Shown in pieces: positions 1-8,842 of a stretch of 64,000 nucleotides of DNA. The stretch is taken from contig PBMB01000002.1 of assembly GCA_002722455.1 (NCBI GenBank), forward strand, positions 150,928-214,927, written 5' to 3'. Position numbers and translations under genes: made by a program. The notes beneath the pieces are model-generated. The model made no database searches. It had not been told where the DNA came from and worked only from the letters and a program-made list of their open reading frames with translations. The stretch is from Chloroflexota bacterium (lineage in GTDB: Bacteria; Chloroflexota; Dehalococcoidia; Lucifugimonadales; GCA-2722455). The first letter of the stretch is position 1; every line of letters starts with the position of its first letter.

Positions 1-127
1 TATAGACGGTCATTCATATAGCTATTTTATAGATAAGATAAATACAGAAGAAGAATGCAACCTTGAGAGATATTTTAAATTAAATAAAGAAGATTTAAGT
101 TTTAAATCAAGATTAAAATTAAGTTAA
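1..127 (+). CDS. C-terminal end of an unidentified gene (partial)
   Basis: An open frame enters from the left edge (first full codon at base 2) and ends with TAA at 125-127, giving about 41 codons rich in Lys, Glu and Leu. It is followed at once by a strong hairpin terminator, which supports a real gene end. The visible part is too short to assign a family. Confidence 0.5.
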   Translation, partial: IDGHSYSYFIDKINTEEECNLERYFKLNKEDLSFKSRLKLS

Positions 128-157
128 AAAAAAGCTATCTTTCGATAGCTCTTTTTT
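126..157. terminator. Bidirectional intrinsic terminator
   Basis: Seven-base-pair stem AGCTATC/GATAGCT with a TTTC loop (133-150), flanked by an A-run on the left and a T-run on the right. It serves the partial plus-strand gene and the convergent minus-strand gene ending at 164. Confidence 0.85.
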
Positions 158-163
158 CTTTTA

Positions 164-529
164 TTACAGGTCGAACATTTCGTTTTCAACAGCCAGTTCG
201 TCGTACTCTGGTTTTTCTGGTGCGCTTTGGAAAGCAACAATGTAAGCTTGAACTTCTTTACTGTTAGCAATACGTTCTTTAACTTTACCTGAAACTTTTG
301 CATTAGCACGAGTTAAATGCATGATTGCACCATGTGCAATTGCTGTATCTGCAAGTTCGTTACCGTGTTCGTCACGAAAATCTTCCATAAAGTTATTGAT
401 ACGACTCATCGCTGGACGGTTATCGACAGCAGAGCGAATGTAGCGGTTATGCGCCATTTGCAGATCTTTAACTTCTTTTGATTCAACACCAAGCTCTACA
501 AGAATTTTAGTTAGTTTAGTTAGATTCAT
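164..529 (-). CDS. Hypothetical protein, 121 aa
   Basis: Soluble protein with no signal peptide or membrane segment that I can see. It starts MNLTKLTKIL and is predicted helical, with an acidic C-terminus ending NEMFDL. I do not recognise the family. Its codons include CGT and GGT and are less AT-biased than most neighbours. Such codons are also seen in dnaK and the Thg1-like gene, so it may be well expressed. It has its own terminator, shared with the gene at the left edge. Confidence 0.65.
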   Translation of the reverse strand: MNLTKLTKILVELGVESKEVKDLQMAHNRYIRSAVDNRPAMSRINNFMEDFRDEHGNELADTAIAHGAIMHLTRANAKVSGKVKERIANSKEVQAYIVAFQSAPEKPEYDELAVENEMFDL

Positions 530-720
530 TATATGATCCTCTTTTAAGTTTTTTTCAAAGTTTTCAATTCTAGTTTAAGTTGTTTAAAATATATCATTTT
601 TTGCATTTTTAAGTCAATACTTTTTTATTTATTTTCATTCGAAAAGTGACAAAAGAAAGTGTTCCTTAACTTGTGATAAGAATATAACAAACAATTTAAT
701 ACATTACCAGGGATAAAAAT

Positions 721-755
721 AAAAAAAATAGCATAAAAACTATCTTTTTATATAG
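721..755 (-). terminator. Intrinsic terminator of the repeat-protein gene
   Basis: Read on the minus strand, a short ATAG/CTAT stem is followed by a long T-run just beyond the stop codon at 768. Confidence 0.55.
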
Positions 756-767
756 AATAATCAACGG

Positions 768-1769
768 TTAACTTGAAAAATTTAAATCAATTAATTCTTT
801 GTCTTCACTGTCAAGATTTAAAGGGTCAAGTCCTAAATCAGAATAAAAGTCTTGGATGTTAGAATTTTTAAATTTAAAATTTAATAAGCAGAGATCCTTG
901 CGATTATAAGTTAAAAGAAATGGTGTATATTTACAATTTAAGCTTTTCCCATTAATGTAATTTTCTTCAATGATTGAGTTTCGTGAATAAGTTATTCTTG
1001 CGGGTTTATCTTTACGATGTAAATCAATTCCGTCTCTCCATTCTAAGATAAATTTATCTTTTTCTAAATTGATAGAAGTGGGGAATCCATAATACTCTTC
1101 TGTTTCATGAACTCTTGTGTTTACTTTTAAAAAATCTAATGATAGAAAAGTAACAACGTTTAAAAAATATTCTTCATTGTAATTTTCATTTACAATATCT
1201 TTTGTTATTTTGAAATAGAAATCATTCATTAAATCATTTAGGTCAACATGTAATCTTTTTTTAACAGAAAGTTTATTGTCGCTATAATGAAAATAATTAA
1301 ATCCTTCAGTAGTTTTATTATCTTTCAAAAAGAAGTATTCTGTATAATCAGGACTCAACTGTCTTATAAAACTTCCATTTTGACTAATTGTTGTTCTACC
1401 ATTATGAAAGAAACCTTTAAGTATATAATTATTGTACATGTCTTTTATAGATATAGCAGGATTGCTTTCTCTATGTATGAGTCCATTTTTAAACCAGACT
1501 CTAGTTTTAGTTGAATTTGAAAAACTAAGGTCATTATATTCATAAGCAGGTTTGTCATTATAAGAATGAAGTTTTCCATTTTTAAAATAAATCTTTTTTC
1601 TAATTCTGTTTTGAACTCTAAGTATAAATGCAGGTTTATTAGCTCTATCTATCTCACCGAAGGAGTTTAACCAATATTCAATGCTTTTGTTTTGACCTAA
1701 ATCTACAAGAACTTTTTTGTATAATTCTTTGTTTTCTATTATATTAAACGTTTTCTTTATAATTTCCAT
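768..1769 (-). CDS. Protein with 'NGxLHRxxxPA' repeats (MORN-variant-like), 333 aa
   Basis: Seen: about six imperfect repeats built on an aromatic residue, NG, an H(R/S) pair and a PA or P-aliphatic step. They lie near residues 33-52, 61-76, 91-107, 119-135, 243-260 and 270-285; examples are YFKNGKLHSYNDKPA and WFKNGLIHRESNPA. There is no signal peptide. Known: repeats of this general form, loosely related to MORN-type beta-hairpin repeats, occur in proteins of unknown function in bacteria, phages and large viruses. Inferred: a binding or scaffold protein. The ATG at 1769 is preceded by an AGGA-type ribosome site. Confidence 0.7.
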   Translation of the reverse strand: MEIIKKTFNIIENKELYKKVLVDLGQNKSIEYWLNSFGEIDRANKPAFILRVQNRIRKKIYFKNGKLHSYNDKPAYEYNDLSFSNSTKTRVWFKNGLIHRESNPAISIKDMYNNYILKGFFHNGRTTISQNGSFIRQLSPDYTEYFFLKDNKTTEGFNYFHYSDNKLSVKKRLHVDLNDLMNDFYFKITKDIVNENYNEEYFLNVVTFLSLDFLKVNTRVHETEEYYGFPTSINLEKDKFILEWRDGIDLHRKDKPARITYSRNSIIEENYINGKSLNCKYTPFLLTYNRKDLCLLNFKFKNSNIQDFYSDLGLDPLNLDSEDKELIDLNFSS

Positions 1770-1870
1770 ATTAAAAAATCCTAAATTAATATAATGAGTT
1801 TAGCGCAACTTTATAAAAAATCTAGATCTTAAAGCCAACTAAATATTATTATACACAAAAAATAAAAAAA

Positions 1871-1888
1871 AATAGACAAAAGTCTATT
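1871..1888 (-). terminator. Intrinsic terminator after the 58-aa gene
   Basis: AATAGAC/GTCTATT stem with an AAAA loop, flanked by A- and T-runs, 14 bases beyond the stop at 1902. Confidence 0.75.
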
Positions 1889-1901
1889 TTTTAAATTTTT
1901 G

Positions 1902-2078
1902 TTATCTAGGTAAAGAAAAGATACCAGATTTGTATACAAAATTGTTGTTAAAATTAGAAGTTATATCACCGATAGTATCACTTTGCTTAACTGGTTCTTT
2001 GCTTTCATATAAGTTAGCAACAAAATTGTTTTTGTTTTTATTTTGACTGTTTTTTATTTTCTTAAATATTTTTTTCAT
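1902..2078 (-). CDS. Small protein, 58 aa
   Basis: A short open frame starting MKKIFKKIKN and ending SGIFSLPR. Support for a real gene: a good ribosome site (AGAGGA, about 6 bases before the ATG), a sigma-70-like promoter upstream (2115-2142) and a terminator directly downstream. The N-terminus is strongly basic and the middle is rich in Asn and Lys. There is no membrane segment and I do not recognise the family. Confidence 0.65.
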   Translation of the reverse strand: MKKIFKKIKNSQNKNKNNFVANLYESKEPVKQSDTIGDITSNFNNNFVYKSGIFSLPR

Positions 2079-2114
2079 AAATCCTCTTTTTACACGAAAT
2101 TAGCTTAGGTAATA

Positions 2115-2142
2115 AGTGTAGCAAAATTACATCAAAAGTCAA
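2115..2142 (-). promoter_or_regulatory. Sigma-70-like promoter for the 58-aa gene
   Basis: On the minus strand, TTGACT (-35, 2142-2137), a 16-base spacer and TACACT (-10, 2120-2115), about 37 bases before the start codon. Confidence 0.6.
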
Positions 2143-2178
2143 GGTGTTTTACAAAAAAAGAGCATTTTTGTAATTTAA

Positions 2179-2745
2179 TTACAAAACAGGGGTTAATTTA
2201 TTAATAAGAATCTTACTGTTGTATATCCATTTCAAAGGCTCAAAAACTTCTGAATCAATGTGTTGAGGTTCATATAGGTAAGCTCCTATTAAAATATTAT
2301 CAACTTTACTACCATTAATAATTTCACCAAATTCATTTTCTTCATCTTCAATTAGATGTCTAATGAAAAAGTAAATAGTTCTATTTTGAGATTTACATTT
2401 TGTGAAAACTTCATTATATTTTTTCTTTGTAGCCATTAATCTTTGAATCTTTGGGTGCGTTTTTCCAATTTTTAAATCATCAAAATCTTGAATGTTTTTA
2501 TATAGCAGCGTGTTTTCTTCAATATTAACTTGATGATAAATAATAGAAGTATTTCGGTCCATTTCAAGTTCAATTTCAGCAAAGATAGGTATTTTATGTG
2601 CTTTATGCTCATAAAATGGGGTTGTAATCTCTAGTTGCTCTTGATCTTTTAAATACATAACATTACCAATGTAATATTTCTTGCCTTTTTTTTCGAAAAA
2701 TATCTTTTGACCAAAAATATCTTTTTCAATTGAAAACGTTGCCAT
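2179..2745 (-). CDS. Hypothetical protein, 188 aa
   Basis: Soluble, mixed alpha/beta composition, rich in Ile, Lys and Glu, starting MATFSIEKDIFGQKIFF. It has no signal sequence or transmembrane segment. The start is supported by AAGGAC upstream of the ATG. No motif I recognise; it appears to be transcribed alone. Confidence 0.65.
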   Translation of the reverse strand: MATFSIEKDIFGQKIFFEKKGKKYYIGNVMYLKDQEQLEITTPFYEHKAHKIPIFAEIELEMDRNTSIIYHQVNIEENTLLYKNIQDFDDLKIGKTHPKIQRLMATKKKYNEVFTKCKSQNRTIYFFIRHLIEDEENEFGEIINGSKVDNILIGAYLYEPQHIDSEVFEPLKWIYNSKILINKLTPVL

Positions 2746-2810
2746 GATTGTGTCCTTTTTGTTAGTCGTTTTATCAGTAATTAAAGCATAAAATAAAAAT
2801 TGGTCAATAA

Positions 2811-2837
2811 AAAAGAGAGTTCCAAAAACTCTCTTTT
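2811..2837 (-). terminator. Terminator of the membrane-protein operon
   Basis: Ten-base stem AAAAGAGAGT/ACTCTCTTTT with a seven-base loop, downstream of the stop at 2861. Confidence 0.85.
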
Positions 2838-2860
2838 CTTTTCTTTTGTATTAATAAATA

Positions 2861-3880
2861 TTATGCAAAAATATAATATTCTTCTTTATTATCACTTTCT
2901 GCAACAATATTTTTGTTGTATGTGAAAAATTCATATGTAAAGAACCCTGTAAGAAGAAGTACGTTTAAATAATCTGCATTATCAAACATGATATTTAATG
3001 AAAATATAAAGAAAATAAATACAATTAAATGGCTGCAAACCTTAAGTCTTCTTTCTTTAAAGTCTTTTTCAATAACATTAAGAACATGTTTATAATCCTT
3101 AAAAACAATAAATCTTCTAGACGTAATATTTGAAATATAATCATTTACAAATCGCATATAAAATAAAGCAAATCCAAAACCAATAGAAACAACAGAAATA
3201 ATGATAACTTTTTGAGTCATACTTCCTGAACGTAACACCTCTCGACTTTCTTTTGCAGATTTAAATTTAACATATGCTTTTCTTTCTTCTTCCGATAAAA
3301 AAGGATGACGCCCAATTAAATCTTTACTTAGATTAAGGGTCGGTAATTTTTCATTGTCTTTAAAATACAAATATTCATGTTTTTCTGCTTCTGAAAGATT
3401 TGGGCTATTATTAATTTGTTCTCTTGATAAAGCTAATAATTTTTCATATTTTTCTTTCACTAAAAGAAATTCCGTTTTGTCTTTTTCTTCAATGTCTTTA
3501 CTATCTTTTATTTGTTGTACAGACATGCTCAAGACAGGATCAAGAATTGCTTCGGATTCACCTTTAAATAATCCAGTATTAAAGTTAATTGCACCAATAA
3601 TTAAGATTATTGCTTTAAAAATAAGACTTTCCTTCTTATTATAAGTATTAAAAACTTCTTTTGTAAAATCCCAAGGATTTTTGTACTCAGCATAACTATA
3701 AGCAAAAATATTGCTGAGTATGGAGATAAAAATAAAAACAGCAATGCCGTTAAAAAATAAATAAACAAAAAAAGAGCAAACAAGTAGCCATAAAAAAGAA
3801 GGAGAATATAAAAATTCTTTCCATTCATTTTCTGATGCATTCATTGTATCTTTTGTAATAGGTAAAAAGTTATATTTCAT
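2861..3880 (-). CDS. Multi-pass membrane protein of unknown function, 339 aa
   Basis: Seen: hydrophobic segments near residues 28-60 (probably two), 86-106, 224-246, 280-298 and 303-320. A hydrophilic, charged region of about 120 residues (105-223) lies between the third and fourth. There is no signal peptide and no channel or transporter motif that I can name. The gene overlaps the upstream 135-aa gene by 11 bases, so the two are translationally coupled and probably act together. Confidence 0.7.
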   Translation of the reverse strand: MKYNFLPITKDTMNASENEWKEFLYSPSFLWLLVCSFFVYLFFNGIAVFIFISILSNIFAYSYAEYKNPWDFTKEVFNTYNKKESLIFKAIILIIGAINFNTGLFKGESEAILDPVLSMSVQQIKDSKDIEEKDKTEFLLVKEKYEKLLALSREQINNSPNLSEAEKHEYLYFKDNEKLPTLNLSKDLIGRHPFLSEEERKAYVKFKSAKESREVLRSGSMTQKVIIISVVSIGFGFALFYMRFVNDYISNITSRRFIVFKDYKHVLNVIEKDFKERRLKVCSHLIVFIFFIFSLNIMFDNADYLNVLLLTGFFTYEFFTYNKNIVAESDNKEEYYIFA

Positions 3881-4277
3881 TAATTTTTCCCAATCTAATC
3901 ATTGTTGTATTTACAAGAGCATTTTTCAAAACAAACTCATTGTTTTCATTTAAAGAATATTTATCAATTTCTAAATCAATTTTATATCGTTCCAATTCAA
4001 AAGAAAAGATATATGATTCATTCTTAGATTTTATTTCAAAAAAATGAAATCCATTAAAATATTCTTTGTCGTTGATAAAAAAATTGAAACAAATGTTTTC
4101 AATTTTTAAAGGCTTACCTTTTTTTATATTTTTTACACTTTGCGTAAAATTTATTGAACTTAAATCACAATTTAAACAAATTTTATTTAAAGTAGGATAT
4201 GCATCATTCCTATTGATAATCAACAACAAATGTTCTTTACACTTAAATTGAACAAATGATTTCATTTTTACGTCCAT
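3870..4277 (-). CDS. Hypothetical protein, 135 aa
   Basis: First gene of a two-gene operon; its 3' end overlaps the membrane-protein gene by 11 bases. Predicted beta-rich and soluble, with three Cys near the N-terminal third. A GAGG ribosome site lies about 10 bases before the ATG at 4277. A second in-frame Met at residue 5 is a possible alternative start. I do not recognise the family. Confidence 0.65.
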   Translation of the reverse strand: MDVKMKSFVQFKCKEHLLLIINRNDAYPTLNKICLNCDLSSINFTQSVKNIKKGKPLKIENICFNFFINDKEYFNGFHFFEIKSKNESYIFSFELERYKIDLEIDKYSLNENNEFVLKNALVNTTMIRLGKINEI

Positions 4278-4450
4278 AAAAAATTTACCTCTATAAAAAA
4301 TAATATAACCTTGGTAGAATACTATAAAAACAAATATTTTTCAAGAAAAAAAAACAAAAATAAAAGAAATGACTTTATGGTTTTAACTAGAAAATTGTAA
4401 TTTTTTTTAAGTAAAGATAACAAACAAAAAAAGTCAGATTACAATCTTTT

Positions 4451-5278
4451 TTATGATGAATATTTTGACTTAAATTTTTTTAAAATTTTCAATTCTTTTT
4501 TATTAAATGTTTTCTCTGGTACATAGTTTTCAAAAGATTTATTTATAATTTTATCAAATGAAGTAATTATGTTTTTACTATGAGATTTAAACAAAATATA
4601 ATTCTCTCGTTCTTCTAGATATGGTATAGAAAGAAACGAATCAGAATCAATAATAGAAATAAAAGAATTAAGAGATTTGGAGATATCTTTTATATTTAAC
4701 TTAGCATCTTCTTCTCTTGTTAACATTAAATGAACCTTATTTTTAAATAGATACTTTACAAAAATTGAATTATTCCAAGAAGAAAGAAGTTTCCTTTCTG
4801 ATTCTGAAACAAAAGAGCTTTTGCAGATATTTTCTTCAAGTTTTTTAATTAATTTATCTTTTTCAATATCTAAAAGTTTTATTTTATCGTTGAAATCAAA
4901 ATATAACTTACGATAAATATCTTTTTCAATCTCATCTTTATCATTAAAATAATTTTGATAAGTAGAAAGAATAATGTCTTTACTTTTTATTATAAAATTA
5001 GAATAAATAATCAATAAATTTGAAACATAATGAGTATTGTTCTCATAGCAATTAAAGTCAATAATTTGATTGTCTATATTATCATTAAGTAATGAATATG
5101 TTGAGAATATAGAATCAAAAAAAGAATAAAAATAATTAAATGAATTTATTTTTGATTTTCTATATTTTTCAAGATCCAACTTTGAAAAATATTTTTTTTT
5201 CTCTTCAAATGAAAGAATATTTACTTCAACACCGTTTAGAATTAAGACCTCTTTTTCCATTTGTTCTTTATTTATCAT
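4451..5278 (-). CDS. Hypothetical helical protein, 275 aa
   Basis: Lys, Asn, Ser and Ile-rich protein, mostly helical with probable coiled-coil stretches around residues 120-160. It has no signal peptide or membrane segment. It is transcribed divergently from the 511-aa gene at 5353 with a 74-base gap, so both may share the intergenic control region. I do not recognise the family. Confidence 0.65.
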   Translation of the reverse strand: MINKEQMEKEVLILNGVEVNILSFEEKKKYFSKLDLEKYRKSKINSFNYFYSFFDSIFSTYSLLNDNIDNQIIDFNCYENNTHYVSNLLIIYSNFIIKSKDIILSTYQNYFNDKDEIEKDIYRKLYFDFNDKIKLLDIEKDKLIKKLEENICKSSFVSESERKLLSSWNNSIFVKYLFKNKVHLMLTREEDAKLNIKDISKSLNSFISIIDSDSFLSIPYLEERENYILFKSHSKNIITSFDKIINKSFENYVPEKTFNKKELKILKKFKSKYSS

Positions 5279-5352
5279 TGACTTGATTTTCCTTTAATAA
5301 AAAAAATGTTATAATGTTGACTATTATACTTTAAATAAAAAGGGTAAGCAAT

Positions 5353-6888
5353 ATGTCATCAGCAGAAAATGAATCGATTAAAGATTTTTTAGCAAGTAAA
5401 CAAAAAGAAATTGAAAAAAGACAGAATAAAAAATCTAAAGCAGAAGGATTTGGAGATTTTGTTGCTAATTTAAATATCAAAAATAAAAATAATAAGTCTA
5501 GTGAAGATTACAGAAATTTAGCATATAAGACAATTTTTGCTACGGGTGGTTTATTAATTCTAGATCAAGCCTCTGGTTATAATCTTTTTGGTTCTACTGT
5601 TAGTAAAATTATTCCTAACATGAATAATATCGATAATACACTATCTCCTTTAAAGTCATTGTTAGAAGAAGATAGAGTGAACCAAGGGTCAAACAAAGTA
5701 ATGGCAAATGTTGCTGATTTTATTTATAATTCAGGTCAATCTCTCAAATCGGAGCAAATGTCTGAATTTGATATAACTTTAATTAAATTAAGCATATCTT
5801 TTAATCAATACTTTGACACAAATGTAGTAGATTTTCATAAAGTTTTGGAATATTCAAAGATATTTGGGTCGCTGTCAATTGCAGCAGCAAGTTCTCATAT
5901 GCTAAAAAACAGTAAGTTGGCAGAAGATATAGCGGCTTATTCAGAAGAAGGAACTGATTTAGCAATGAACGAAAGATTAAAATATGCAAAAAACCAAAAT
6001 GCAGATGTTCAAACAGAATCCTTTATCAGAGGAACTTTATCAAAAACATTTAAAGAATTTAAAATAGAACAATGGATGTCTAGTGTTGTAGGTGACATGA
6101 TTAAGCATATAACAAGTCCTAAAAAATCAGCTCAAAAAACATGGTTAACATTAAATATAGGAAAAAATAATTTAAAATCTATGTTTACATTTGATATTGA
6201 TAAAAAATCAGAATTAGAAGAAAAAAATCTAAGAATAAAAAAAGAAATAAAATCTCTTAAAATAAATGATTACCAAGAATCCCTAGATGTTTTAAAAGAA
6301 GACGATTACTTTAATCAAAGACCTGACAGCTTTAGTCCACATAAGGAAATAGCGAATGCTTCAAAAAATGCTTATGAGTCTGTATTAAAATCTAATATAA
6401 AGAATTCATTGTCTAAATCTCTTTTCGTATTGGGAGATAAAGACAAAACTAAGAAAGAAAAAGAAAAAGCATTAGATATATTAAATAAAATTTCGATATT
6501 AAATGAAAAAACAAAAAAGAATAACTTCAACGATTTTGAGATTTTATCAAAAATAGCAAAAACAGAAATAGAAAAAATTAAATATAATGCAAATCAATCT
6601 CAAAATCAGCTATGTAAAAATTTTAGAAATTTTGGAGTCGCAAGAAATTATGTAAACAATAGACAGGAAGAATGGCTTAATTCTTTAACATTCAAACTTT
6701 CGGACGGAAATATTGACCATAAAAAAGATATTCCAGATAAAGTAAGTTTTGATAAAGTCTTTTTAGAAGTTAATATTCCAAATGCAATGAAAGAAATTAA
6801 ATCAAAAGAAGAATATAGTGATAAGTTATCACAAAAGTATGCAGAAGAAGAAAATAAAAAATCAAGAGCAAGAAGAAGAATGGTATAA
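5353..6888 (+). CDS. Hypothetical protein, 511 aa
   Basis: Large soluble protein. The N-terminal 50 residues are highly charged. A more hydrophobic, Gly/Leu-rich stretch follows near residues 59-80 (ATGGLLILDQASG), too short and polar for a clear membrane span. The C-terminal half is helical and Lys/Glu-rich, ending in an Arg-rich tail (SRARRRMV). AAGGG precedes the ATG by about 7 bases, and a TATAAT lies at 5310-5315. I do not recognise the family. Confidence 0.65.
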   Translation: MSSAENESIKDFLASKQKEIEKRQNKKSKAEGFGDFVANLNIKNKNNKSSEDYRNLAYKTIFATGGLLILDQASGYNLFGSTVSKIIPNMNNIDNTLSPLKSLLEEDRVNQGSNKVMANVADFIYNSGQSLKSEQMSEFDITLIKLSISFNQYFDTNVVDFHKVLEYSKIFGSLSIAAASSHMLKNSKLAEDIAAYSEEGTDLAMNERLKYAKNQNADVQTESFIRGTLSKTFKEFKIEQWMSSVVGDMIKHITSPKKSAQKTWLTLNIGKNNLKSMFTFDIDKKSELEEKNLRIKKEIKSLKINDYQESLDVLKEDDYFNQRPDSFSPHKEIANASKNAYESVLKSNIKNSLSKSLFVLGDKDKTKKEKEKALDILNKISILNEKTKKNNFNDFEILSKIAKTEIEKIKYNANQSQNQLCKNFRNFGVARNYVNNRQEEWLNSLTFKLSDGNIDHKKDIPDKVSFDKVFLEVNIPNAMKEIKSKEEYSDKLSQKYAEEENKKSRARRRMV

Positions 6889-6914
6889 AAAAGGACACTC
6901 TGTGTCCTTTTTTC
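6887..6914. terminator. Bidirectional terminator
   Basis: GGACAC/GTGTCC stem with a TCT loop, flanked by an A-run and a T-run, between two convergent genes. Confidence 0.85.
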
Positions 6915-7550
6915 TTATTTTTGATGTTCTGGCAAATCACCTTCTTCAAAAGAATTTGCAAAACCATGATTTCTATCACGATGTTTTGCTTCATCTTCAC
7001 GAATCTTTAATACTACGTCCCTCAATTTAGCATCTTCATTAAGGTTGTAATAATCTTTTGCAATTTTAGGTGCAGGAATGTTTTCGACAGTATTGTCATC
7101 AATTTTATTTAAAAAGTCAGTGTAACTTTTACATGCTTCTTCTTCAAAATAACCAACAACACGATGTGCTGTTTTTGCGGATATAATATAAAGTAAGGAG
7201 TAAACGATTAAAAAAGCACCTTGACCTAATAAAACTAATAAACGCTCAATCCAAGTCGGTTTTGCAACATCTAAAAAAATCATTAAATGCATTCTCTCAT
7301 TTTCAGCTTCATCTAGTAATTCTCTAACCCAACCTTCATCGTCTTTCATCCTACGCAAAGCTTTAAGATGATTGAACATGCCAGCAACCATACCAGGAAC
7401 AGCAGCGATAGTTTCTAAAATAACAGCACGTTTAGCATATTTTTTACCATAAAAAATATTCAAAGTGAATTTTAAAACTTGGGTAATTTTATAAGCAACA
7501 GATTCACCAATTTTATTTGGTTTATGATGTAATAATTCAAAATCAGACAT
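6915..7550 (-). CDS. aox: Alternative oxidase (AOX), di-iron ubiquinol oxidase
   Basis: Seen: the four AOX signature blocks in order. LETIAAVPGM carries Glu46, NERMHLM carries Glu85 and His88, FEEEA is at 135-139, and REDEAKHRDRNH carries Glu187 and His190. These are the expected di-iron ligands. Hydrophobic helices near 102-124 fit monotopic membrane binding. Known: AOX oxidises ubiquinol and reduces oxygen to water without pumping protons, and is insensitive to cyanide. At 211 aa it is close to other short bacterial forms. It is transcribed alone and ends in a bidirectional terminator. Inferred role: overflow or stress respiration. Confidence 0.93.
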   Translation of the reverse strand: MSDFELLHHKPNKIGESVAYKITQVLKFTLNIFYGKKYAKRAVILETIAAVPGMVAGMFNHLKALRRMKDDEGWVRELLDEAENERMHLMIFLDVAKPTWIERLLVLLGQGAFLIVYSLLYIISAKTAHRVVGYFEEEACKSYTDFLNKIDDNTVENIPAPKIAKDYYNLNEDAKLRDVVLKIREDEAKHRDRNHGFANSFEEGDLPEHQK

Positions 7551-8002
7551 AACAACCTCTCAAAAAAATTAAATTTAAAACACTAACAAAAAAAACTTTA
7601 GTATAATTATTTTACTACTAAATATTACTCTTTTAAAATAAGGAGTCAAGAAGCAAGAAATAAAACTTAATAATTGAATTTATTATATTTATTTAAAATA
7701 AGAACAAAGTAAGAAAATACTTTTAAACAAATCAATATTTAATTATTCTAATTTACTTATTTTATAATAAAAAAAATCATTTATTGAGTGTTTTTATAGT
7801 CAATAGAAATAAAGAAAAGAAAATAAAAGTGAATATTTTTTGAAAAGAACAAGATTTTTAAAGGTTAAAAATCATTATATGTATAAATATATCCTTTTTA
7901 AACCTATATAAAAAAAGAAAAAAGAACATGACATATGCTTTTTTAATGAAAAATAATAAAGAACACTAATTAGTGTCCTTTATTCTATTTTTAAATTATA
8001 TT
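7551..8002. other. AT-rich intergenic region with a terminator
   Basis: About 450 bases, very AT-rich, without an open frame that has a convincing start. It holds the upstream region of the oxidase gene. Near 7957-7982 there is an inverted repeat (GAACACTAATTAGTGTCC) with a T-run that ends the Thg1-like gene. I see no RNA gene in it. Confidence 0.5.
7957..7984 (-). terminator. Terminator of the Thg1-like gene
   Basis: Palindromic ACACTAATTAGTGT core (7963-7976) with flanking A/T-runs, downstream of the stop at 8003. Confidence 0.7.
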
Positions 8003-8842
8003 TTAAGGGCGACCAATAGAATCTATTTCTTCACCTTGAAGAAGAGGTTGTGCGCCATCAAAAATAACTTCTACACGGTTGGCAACTTTTAGGAAGTTAG
8101 GCATATCAATCTCTACCATCTTACCACGAGTAACCATACCACCTTCTGGACGTTTATCTTCTGGAATTTTAGCAAGACGTTCTTCACTCAATTTCATTTG
8201 AACTTTTTCTTTACGAATGAAAGTGCCTTGTTTCTCATTCGAAGAGAAATCATTCCAATTAATATCACGCTCTGTTAGAAGCTTGTATTGCATTTGTTTA
8301 CCGTCAAGACCTTGAAGTTCTTTGTGCGAGAAATTACATTGTGCAACCATTGAAACACTATTTTTGCAACAATCTTGACATCTCCAAACCAAGTTATTTG
8401 CTGCTTCTGTCTTGCTTGGCACAGGAAATACACGAGCGTCAAAAGAAGGTAGTGTCTTTGTACCATCTACTTTTTCAGGAAAACGTTTCTGCATCTCCAA
8501 TAGGAACTTGACCGAAGCCATTGAAGCAAAATTAGAAGCAATTTTTTGAACACGCCCGTCAAAAAGAACTGAGCCATTCTGCACATTCTCTGTATATAAA
8601 ACTAATGTAATTTCGTCAGATTGAGTATAGCCAATCTTAGCGTGAGTTTGTTCAACAAGATATTTTGTAACTTCAATCATAGCCTGACGGAAATTAGCAT
8701 CAAATGGTCGTTCCATACCTTTTGTAAATTTAGAGAAGCTACGTCCGTCAAGACGAATAACTACAGGAAGGCGTGGAAGAATGCGAGATTCAGTGGAAGC
8801 TTCGTACTGTTTCATACGATCACCAAGAGTTGTTTTATCCAT
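8003..8842 (-). CDS. thg1: Thg1-like tRNA 3'-5' nucleotidyltransferase
   Basis: Seen: VVIRLDGRSFSKFT (metal ligand Asp32) and TQSDEITLVL (Asp76, Glu77), the palm-domain carboxylates of the Thg1 family, in a 279-aa protein of typical length. Known: eukaryotic Thg1 adds G-1 to tRNA-His. Bacterial and archaeal Thg1-like proteins perform template-dependent 3'-5' addition to repair truncated tRNA 5' ends. Most bacteria encode G-1 and lack this enzyme. Four Cys near residues 154-169 may add a metal site. Codon usage is less AT-biased than in neighbours. It stands alone, next to the oxidase gene. Repair versus tRNA-His maturation cannot be told from the sequence. Confidence 0.9.
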   Translation of the reverse strand: MDKTTLGDRMKQYEASTESRILPRLPVVIRLDGRSFSKFTKGMERPFDANFRQAMIEVTKYLVEQTHAKIGYTQSDEITLVLYTENVQNGSVLFDGRVQKIASNFASMASVKFLLEMQKRFPEKVDGTKTLPSFDARVFPVPSKTEAANNLVWRCQDCCKNSVSMVAQCNFSHKELQGLDGKQMQYKLLTERDINWNDFSSNEKQGTFIRKEKVQMKLSEERLAKIPEDKRPEGGMVTRGKMVEIDMPNFLKVANRVEVIFDGAQPLLQGEEIDSIGRP

